From contig JAVTVY010019451.1 in assembly GCA_036873755.1 (NCBI GenBank), forward strand, positions 1 to 64,000: DNA of 64,000 bases, in the 5' to 3' direction. Position 1 is the first letter of the stretch; every line of letters begins with the position of its first letter. A program made the translations under genes and the position numbers. Shown here piece by piece: positions 55,628-62,679 of this stretch. This stretch comes from Hanleya hanleyi (Eukaryota > Mollusca > Polyplacophora > Lepidopleurida > Hanleyidae). The notes beneath the pieces were generated by a model, which did not search any database, was not told the origin of the DNA, and was given only the letters and a program-made list of their open reading frames with translations.

Positions 55628-57521
55628 ACATACGTCTCCCCCAACCTCTCACCTTGCCTTGAATGGGCACATAATTTAAGGGAAAGTGCTATAAAATTAA
55701 TGTAGCAATAAGTATCTTAAACAAAGCTGCGTATCTAAAAATATTAATTACAAAGAAGCGATTTTCATTGTATTTTCATGTACAAGTAGATGAACGGATG
55801 GACAGACACCGGACACGGGTGAATCCATGCACACATACACCAAAACCTGATCAAATGTGGGGGCTATCCCAATGAAGCTTCCATCCAAGTTTGGTGAAAT
55901 TCCATCCAATAGTTCTCAAGATATCTTGCAGACAAGGCCTGTATATACATGTACAAGCAGATGTACGGATGGACGGACACCGGACGAACGCATGCACACA
56001 TACCAAAACCTAGTCAAATGAGGGGGCTATCCCAATGAAGCTTCCATCCAAGTTTGGTGAAATTCTGTCTAGTAGTTCTCCAGATATCTTCCAGACAAGC
56101 CCTGTATATACATGTACAAGTAGACGGACGGACACCGGACATGGATGAATGCACGCACACACACCAAAATATGATCAAATGAGGGGGGCTATCCCACTGA
56201 AGCTTCCACCCAAGTGTGGTGAAATTCCGTCCAGTAGTTCTCAAGATATCTTGCAGACAAGGCCTGTATATACATGTACAAGTAGATGGACGGACGGAAG
56301 GAAACACCGGACACGGATGAACGCATGCACACACACCAAAACCTAGTCAAATGAGGGGGCTATCCCACTGAAGCTTCCACCCAAGTGTGGTGAAATTCCG
56401 TCCAGTAGTTCTCAAGATATCTTGCAGACAAGCCTTGTATATACATGTACAAGTAGATGGACGGACGGACACCGGACATGGATGAATGCACGCACACACA
56501 CCAAAACCTAATCAGATGAGGGGGCTATCCCACTGAAGCTTCGATCCAAGTGGGGTGAAATTCCGTCCAGTAGTTCTCAAGATATCTTGCAGACAATGCC
56601 TGTATATACATGTACAAGTAGATGGACGGATGGACGGACACCGGACACGGATGAATGCACCCACATACACGGAAACCTAATCAAATGAGGGGGCTATCCC
56701 AATGAAGCTTCCGTCCAAGTTTGGTGAAATTCCGTCCAGTAGTTCTCCAGATATCTTGCAGACAAGCCCTGTATATACAAGTAGATGGGCGGACGGATGG
56801 GCACCGGACATGGATGAATGCACGCACACACACCAAAACCTAATCAAATGAGGGGGCTATCCCACTGAAGCTTCCATCCAAGTGGGGTGAAATTCCGTCC
56901 AGTAGTTCTTAAGATATCTTGCAGACAAGGCCTGTATATACATGTACAAGTAGATGGACGGATGGACGGACACTGGACACGGATGAATGCACCCACATAC
57001 ACCAAAACCTAATCAAATGAGGGGGCTATTCAAGTTTGGTGAAATTCCGTCCAGTAGTTCTCCAGATATCTTGCAGACAAGCCCTGTATATACATGTACA
57101 AGTAGATGGACGGACGGACGGACACCGGACATGGATGAATGCACACACACAAACCAAAACCTAATCAAATGAGGGGGCTATCCCACTGAAGCTTCCATCC
57201 AAGTGGAGTGAAATTCCGTCCAGTAGTTCTCAAGATATCTTGCAGACAAGGCCTGTATATACATGTACAAGTAGATGGACGGACGGACGGACACCGGACA
57301 CGGATGAATGCACGCACATGCACCAAAACCTAATCAAATGAGGGGGCTATCCCAATGAAGCTTTCATCCAAGTTTGGTGAAATTCCATCCAGTAGTTCTC
57401 AAGATATCTTGCAGACAAGGCAAGGGGACGGACAGACATCCATCCATCCATCCAGACATCCAGACAGACAGACAGCACAAACACTAGATGTCTCCCCCCA
57501 ACATAGTTGGGGGAGACATAA
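55628..57521. mobile_element. GTCTCCCCC-ended element carrying a minisatellite, inserted in the PLE
   Basis: The left end TACGTCTCCCCCAAC and the right end GTTGGGGGAGACATAA are inverse copies. The right end also forms a hairpin (57490-57517, arms GTCTCCCCC/GGGGGAGAC). Between them is mostly the ~165-bp minisatellite. No transposase frame. It interrupts the GIY-YIG coding sequence, so it is younger than the PLE copy. Confidence 0.7.
55787..57421. repeat. ~165-bp minisatellite, about ten units
   Basis: Units start near 55787, 55958, 56119, 56281, 56453, 56617, 56780, 56950, 57103 and 57271. Each has 'gtagatggacgga', 'caccggaca', 'ccaaaacctaatcaaatgag' and 'ggtgaaattccgtcc', then 'gatatcttgcagacaag'. 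Internal GGAC runs vary in length. One unit near 57020 has lost about 20 bases. Confidence 0.93.
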
Positions 57522-57534
57522 TAAATACAGTTTG

Positions 57535-57962
57535 TAGTAGAACAACTAAGATCAACATACGAGTTACCAGAATATGAGTTACCAGTTAACGCGGAACTAA
57601 ATGAAGCTGAAGTATTAAAGAGTGGACACGTGAGACATCCACGATGTCCACACTTAGAAATTTTGAACTTATTACATGTAGAATTCGGTGCTAAACAATC
57701 ATCAAGCGCAATATTACAAGGTTTGATGCCGTGGCCTTGCTTTGCTGTCAGACATATATCTGTCATTTGGATTGAAAAAGGTCTTGAAAAAGTGCATTTG
57801 GAACTATTAGAGACTCGGCCGAGAAATCTGCACTAAGGTTCCACGGGTCTGTCTTAATATTTTTTCTTTCCGTTGTATCCATTATGAGTGTTGGGTGTGC
57901 AGGGGCCCGGCCTCGGGGACAACTTGTCCACCAGCAGAATCCAGGCATACACAGGTTAAAAT
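57535..57962 (-). pseudogene. 5' UTR and N-terminal Cys-rich region of the Naiad-type PLE
   Basis: The - strand frame from 57890 reads MDTTERKNIKTDPWNL to FQSK and a stop. A second frame starts at 57766 in an ATGA overlap: MTDICLTAKQGHGIKPCN, then KCGHRGCLTCPLFNTSASF and YVDLSCSTTNCIYYV. KCGxxxCxTCP followed by LxCxTxNxIY is the Cys-rich lead into GIY-YIG in Naiad elements. It stops at the inserted element (57521). Bases 57895-57962 contain the junction hairpin described in the findings. Confidence 0.75.
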
Positions 57963-58738
57963 TACAAGCGTCTAGTCTGTCATCCATAATTCAGCCGTCG
58001 TCCATTAGAGAATATCCGCGTCCATAATCCAAATACCTATTCCATATTCCATATAACAGTATTAGCACCAAATTCAAAAAGACAATCATAGTTTACATAA
58101 ACATAGGCTTGTTTCCTGCAAGAGAGAAGCGGTCAACAGTTTTCAATGATGCCGGCAAGACATCATGATATTCCAAAAATATCAAATCCGTATCGCTGAT
58201 CAGTATTCTTAATCCATAATATTCGTTGTAAGGTCGTCATCTAAAGAATGATGTATCTCAGCCACGCTTTGACTGTGGCTGTTCATATGAATACCATGAG
58301 GATCTTGAAGTACATGGGTTCATACGGCCCCTAGCCCCGGGTTAAGCGGAATTAGACACAAGTTACGAAACGTAGCGCCATAGATCTTGCGCGCTACGTT
58401 CGTATTTTGCTATCAGCATGCGATATGTATCGCCAAATTTGAGAAACTTTGAGTGGAGGCGCTTGGTGGAATAGCCCTGTTTTATAAGTTTCTGCAACAA
58501 TGTTTTGTGACGTTGATTAAATCGTCACATTTAACACAGGATCTAGCAAATGCTACTAAGCGAGATATGTATACGCCATATGCAGGTCCCACTGGAATAT
58601 TACTGTCCAGAAAGGGATAGTTTACGATGTCGAAATTGTAATCATCTCTTTTGTCATAAAGCCGACGAGAGAGAATGCCCGCTTCATTTTTATAGAGATA
58701 TAGATCTAAATATGATGTGCCTGTAGGGCTGTCTGTAG
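57963..58738 (-). pseudogene. 5'-truncated PLE copy (pLTR), RT C-terminus and 3' UTR
   Basis: Very similar to 52617-53390, with an extra segment and small indels near 58455. It encodes a broken version of the RT end (from the SPTGTSYLDLY region). Truncation is at 58738, directly against gypsy integrase sequence. Its 3' end abuts the 5' UTR of the long copy. Confidence 0.85.
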
Positions 58739-58744
58739 CCCTAC

Positions 58745-59428
58745 ACTCATCCTATCTGCGCTGTTTCTCCTTACATTACATGGTCAGCATTCTTGCCACA
58801 TTCCTATTGAATCGTTCAGCATTGTCATCTGCTTGTGGACTGTATGCTGATGTTCGGGTCTTGTCTAGCCACAATAGGGCACACAAGTCCGTAAATAATT
58901 GGGTCACCAAGTTGCTAACTTGATCAGAATGAATGTGTCCAGCGCTAGGAATATCATGATGATGCTGAACAACATTTCCCTTCAGAAATGCTGAAACGAT
59001 GAGCTGGTATGTGACTTTATCATTACCATCAAATCATTTCCATAGCAGCATGCCTCCATGGCGTTCAAGGCGATCCCAGTTCCTCCATAATAATTTCAGA
59101 AAGATTTGTGAGATATTGTTGACCATTCAGGTTGCTTGCCTTCCTCCTTCAGGGCTAACAAGATAGGCCCTACGTTTATATCCTCAAGCTGTAAAAGTCG
59201 AATCTCCGCGGGACTCTATCCTTCAAGAGACATGTGATTTATCTTCAAACCATCTGCATCCACTGCTCGCTTGGCTCGAGTTGTTACTCTTATAGTTTGA
59301 ATAGAGGGCATCGGATGAACCTCGCGCAAGTAAGAACGCCGAACCTCTGTATTAGACATGTGAGGACCATTAAAACTGCTTTTATTACCAGATTCACCAT
59401 TTCCCTTTTGTTGTGTGATGCAAGTCTG
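58745..59428 (-). pseudogene. Integrase core of gypsy element 2 (split gene, part 3)
   Basis: The - strand reads IHSDQVSNLVTQLFTDLCAL, then KTRTSAYSPQADDNAERFNR (about 58810-58960), with the second Asp and the Glu of the D,D-35-E triad. Further upstream (59216-59428) is a spacer with VTTRAKRAVDADG. Stops interrupt the end near 58770. The rest of the integrase continues at 52612 beyond the inserted PLE. Confidence 0.8.
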
Positions 59429-59754
59429 AACAGTCACAATCAAAGCGTGACTGAGATACATCTTTTTTTTAGATGACGACTCTATAACGAATATTATGGA
59501 TTAAGAATACTGATCAGCGATACGGATTTGATATTTTGGTTATCATCGATGTCTTTTCAGCGCGCTATTGAAAACTGTGACAACTTCTCTCTCTTGCAGG
59601 AAACAAGCCTATGTTTATGTATACTATGATTGTCTTTTTGAATTTGGTGCTAATACTGTTATGTGGAAAATGGAATAGGTCTTTGGATTATGGACGCGGA
59701 TATTCTCTAATGGACGACGGCTGGATTATGAATGACGGACTAGACTCTTGTAAT
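59429..59754 (+). mobile_element. Solo Penelope-type 3' tail, + strand
   Basis: It runs from 'aacagtcacaatcaaagcgt' to 'tagactcttgtaat' and is the inverse of 52620-52920. It has a T-run expansion at 59461. It is inserted between the RNase H and integrase parts of gypsy element 2, in opposite orientation to the large PLE. Confidence 0.85.
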
Positions 59755-59759
59755 TACAT

Positions 59760-60105
59760 GGGTTATGATACGGCGCATCTGCATTACCATGAGTGCGTCC
59801 TGCTCTGTGCACAACCTGTAAATCATAAGTACCTAACTCTTGTAACCATCGTGCAAAGTGTCCTGTTTCATATCTTCTCTAGCTTACTTGGGGCTTTACT
59901 CATATGAGCAATAACATGCTCTGTACACTCCTGTACCCGTGATATAACAGAACCAACTGCTGGGTCACTCGCATCTGCGTCAAGGATGAACTGTGACCCA
60001 GGAATAGGGTATGATAATATCGGTGCTATTGTGAGAGCATATTTAAGTGTTTGGAAGGCAGTTTGACTCGCATCTGTCCACTAAAACTTGAAACCTTTAT
60101 CAAAT
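59760..60105 (-). pseudogene. RNase H region of gypsy element 2 (split gene, part 2)
   Basis: The - strand reads WTDASQTAFQTLKYAL, APILSYPIPGSQFILDADAS and then EHVIAHMSKAPSKLEK. This is the tail of RT and the first part of RNase H (catalytic Asp in LDADASD). After a stop, the expected RTDH block is missing and only a decayed end (about 59760-59850) can be traced. Confidence 0.75.
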
Positions 60106-60109
60106 GTCG

Positions 60110-62033
60110 GTCAAATGTTGATGGTGAATTCGCTAATCCGAAATTGGAGCGATATGCAAGAGGTCGGAAAAATTGACGACGTCTGGTGACTAAAAAGCAA
60201 CCATATGACACTACAGGAGAACATCCCTCGGTATCTAACATTCAGACCCGAGAATATGGTGGATTCTCGGACGTAGCCTTAGTATCTCAGCCGCGCTTTT
60301 ATTGCAGCTGTGAAGTATCCACAGATACGCTAGCTCGGGAGCTGTGATGAAAGATCAGCTCAAACAACTCATGTGATGTTACTGGTTGAGCATCGTGGAC
60401 GTCGGATGGAGTAAACGTATCAACATGGGGTAACTTGGTAAATGCAAGAATACCCAGAGAAAGTAACCTGTAATGACCGACGTCATACGGCTTAAATTTC
60501 CCACCAAAACAATAAACCTACATATATTTGTCGAGTGACATGTACAGAGTGTGGGCCTCAGGGACTAACAGTCAACCAGCAGAATCCTGCCATACACAGG
60601 TAATAAATTGGAGCGATATGCAAGAGGTGGGAAAAATTGCGACGTCTGGTGACTAAAAAGCAACCATATGACACTACAGGAAAGCATCCCTCGGCAACTA
60701 ATATTCAGACCCGAGAATACGGTGTATTCTCGGACGTAGCCTTAATATCTCAGGAGCGCTTTTATTGCAGGTGTTCATGTGAAGACTATGAAGTATCCAC
60801 ACGGTCCCTAGTACTGGCTTAAGCGGAATTAGATACGCTAGCTCGGGAGCTGTGATGAGTGATCAGCTCAAACAACTCATGTGATGTTAATGGATGAGCA
60901 TCGTGGACGTGGATGGAGTAAACGACTCAACATGGGGCAACCTGGTAAAGGCAAGAATACCCAGAGAAACTAACCTGTAATGCCCGACGTCATTCGGCTT
61001 AAATTTCCCACCAAAACAATAAACCTACAGATATTTTTCGAGTGACATGTACAGAGGGCGGGCCTCGGGGACTAAATCCTGCCATATACCGGTAATAAAT
61101 TAGAGCGATATGCAATAGGTGGGAAAAATTGACGTCTGGTGACTAAAAAGCAACCATATGACACTACAGGAAAGCATCCCTCGGCACCTAAGATTCAGAC
61201 CCGAGAATAAGGTGGGTTCTCGGACGTAGCCTTAGTATCTCAGCCGCGCTTTTATTGCAGCTGTTCATGTGGAGATTATAAAGTATCCACACGGCCCCTA
61301 GCACCGGCTTCAGCGGAATTAGGTACGCTAGCTCAGGAGCTGTGATGGCAGATCAGCTCAAACAACTCATGTGATGTTAATGGATGAGCATCGTTGACGT
61401 CGGATGGAGTAAACTCTCAACATGGGGTAACCTGGTAAATGCAAGAATACCCAGAAAAACTAACCTGTAATGCCCGACGTCGTGTTGCTTAAATTTTTCA
61501 CCAAAACAATAAACCTACATATATTTGTCGAGTGACATGTACAAAGGCATGACAGTAAACTGGTGCAATTGGAGCGATATGCAATAGGTGGGGAAAATTT
61601 ACGACGTCTGGCGACTAAAAAGCAACCATATGACTCTACAGGAAAGTAATCGTCGACACCCAACATTCAGACCCGAGAATACGGTGGATTCTCGGACGTA
61701 GCCTTAGTATCTCAGCCGCGCTTTTATTGCAGATGTTCATGTGGAGAATATGAAGTATCCACACGACCCCTAGCACCGGCTTACGCGGAATTGGATACGC
61801 TATCTCCGAAGATGTGATGACAAGTCAGCTCAAGCAACTCATCTGATGTTAATGGATGAGTATCATGGACGTCTGATGGAGTAAACTCTTTAACATGGGG
61901 TAACCTGGTAAATGCAAGATACCAAGAAAAACTAACCTGTAAAATCCGACGTCATACATCTTAAATTTCCCACGGAAACAATAAACCTACACATATGTGT
62001 TGAGTGACATGTACAGAGGGCGGGCCAAGCCCC
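60110..62033. repeat. Four ~475-bp tandem units derived from PLE-like UTRs
   Basis: Units start ('gagcgatatgcaa') at 60147, 60611, 61103 and 61572. Each holds a stretch like the PLE 3' UTR ('atctcagccgcgcttttattgcagctgttcatg', then 'cccctagcaccggctt.agcggaatta') and, in unit 1, a stretch like the PLE 5' UTR ('cagcagaatcctgccataca'). No RT frame is present. The array is inserted in gypsy element 2 between RT and RNase H. Confidence 0.85.
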
Positions 62034-62315
62034 GATAGGTAGTAAAGATCGTCTTGCCTCTGTCTTTCTCAGAGACTGGCATTTCCCAAAATTCAGAGTT
62101 CAGATCCATACAACTGAACCACTGTGATCCAACTAGAGCATCCAAACATTCGTCAATTCGGGGTAATGGATATGCATCTTTGACTGTTACATCATTACTC
62201 CTCCTGTAATCTATACAGAAACGTGTGGTTCCATCCTTCTTAGGACAAATATTGATGCCCATGTCCTATTTGTAGGCTCAATGACTCCCTTGGCCAGCAT
62301 TTTCCGACAGTAGTA
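62034..62315 (-). pseudogene. RT palm of gypsy element 2 (split gene, part 1)
   Basis: The - strand reads CRKMLAKGVIEPTN, then after a frame change PKKDGTTRFCIDYRRSND, AYPLPRIDECLDALVGSQWF, CMDLNSEFWEMPV (catalytic Asp of motif A, with SEFW instead of the usual SGYW) and KTIFTTYRGL. It ends abruptly at the array border; the YxDD part is missing from the window. Confidence 0.8.
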
Positions 62316-62339
62316 TACAATGCGTAAATCGACTCATAT

Positions 62340-62381
62340 TGACCTTTGACCTCAGAAATTTGCATATGACGTCACTTCCGG
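62340..62381 (+). promoter_or_regulatory. Cluster of upstream transcription-factor-type motifs
   Basis: Within 42 bases: TGACCTTTGACCT (62340-62352, a DR1 nuclear-receptor site on the - strand), ATTTGCAT (62358-62365, octamer), TGACGTCA (62367-62374, CRE palindrome) and CACTTCCGG (62373-62381, ETS). The motifs match known metazoan consensus sequences. Function is inferred from density and position upstream of a TATA box. Confidence 0.5.
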
Positions 62382-62467
62382 TTTGGGTGAATGAGGCGTG
62401 ACCTTTGGACATGTCCAGACTTGTTTGTGTTTGTCTGGGGTTTTTCCCCACAATGGCAGAGACGCCC

Positions 62468-62506
62468 GCCATTTTGGAGCCGCCATTTTGGAGCCGCCAT
62501 TTTGGA
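62468..62506 (+). promoter_or_regulatory. Three GCCATTTTGGA motifs at 14-bp spacing (YY1-like)
   Basis: Copies at 62468-62478, 62482-62492 and 62496-62506. GCCATTTT fits the YY1 site core. An opposite-strand AATGGC lies at 62452. The array ends 20 bases before the TATA box. Confidence 0.6.
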
Positions 62507-62525
62507 AAATTGTTGTAGAAAAACG

Positions 62526-62533
62526 TATAAAAG
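62526..62533 (+). promoter_or_regulatory. TATA box
   Basis: TATAAAAG lies about 150 bases upstream of the ATG at 62680. Transcription would be expected to begin near 62555-62565. The following leader contains a CCTGCCTG-type tetranucleotide repeat (62592-62645). Confidence 0.7.
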
Positions 62534-62679
62534 GAGGAGATTTTTAGTGGTTTGGTGTATTCATTGCACTACCCCACGGAGCTCTCTCACCTACCTGCCT
62601 GCTTGACCAGCCTGCCTGCTTGCCTGCCTGCCTGCCTGCCTGCCTACCAGCTTGTTCTGACGAGAGGAGGAGAGAAAGC

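Larger units (their letters stand above)
52617..58738 (-). mobile_element. Naiad-type Penelope-like element with upstream partial copy (pLTR)
   Basis: On the - strand a 5'-truncated copy (58738 to 57963: RT C-terminus plus 3' UTR) is followed head-to-tail by a long copy (57962 to 52617). Both end with the same tail sequence, in plus orientation starting aattacaagcgtctagt. Such tandem partial copies are the known 'pseudo-LTR' layout of PLEs. The long copy has an N-terminal Cys-rich and GIY-YIG region, then a CxC-containing segment, then RT. That N-terminal endonuclease order defines the Naiad/Chlamys branch. The unit is inserted in a gypsy integrase gene. Confidence 0.85.

Noticed and set aside
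55787..57421. CRISPR-like array
   Set aside because: Units are contiguous ~165-bp tandem repeats without unique spacers, in a eukaryotic context.
57800..58350. Functional hammerhead ribozyme in the PLE pLTR
   Set aside because: I found no CUGANGA..GAAA core on either strand by eye; only a hairpin with altered flanks, reported as a low-certainty finding.
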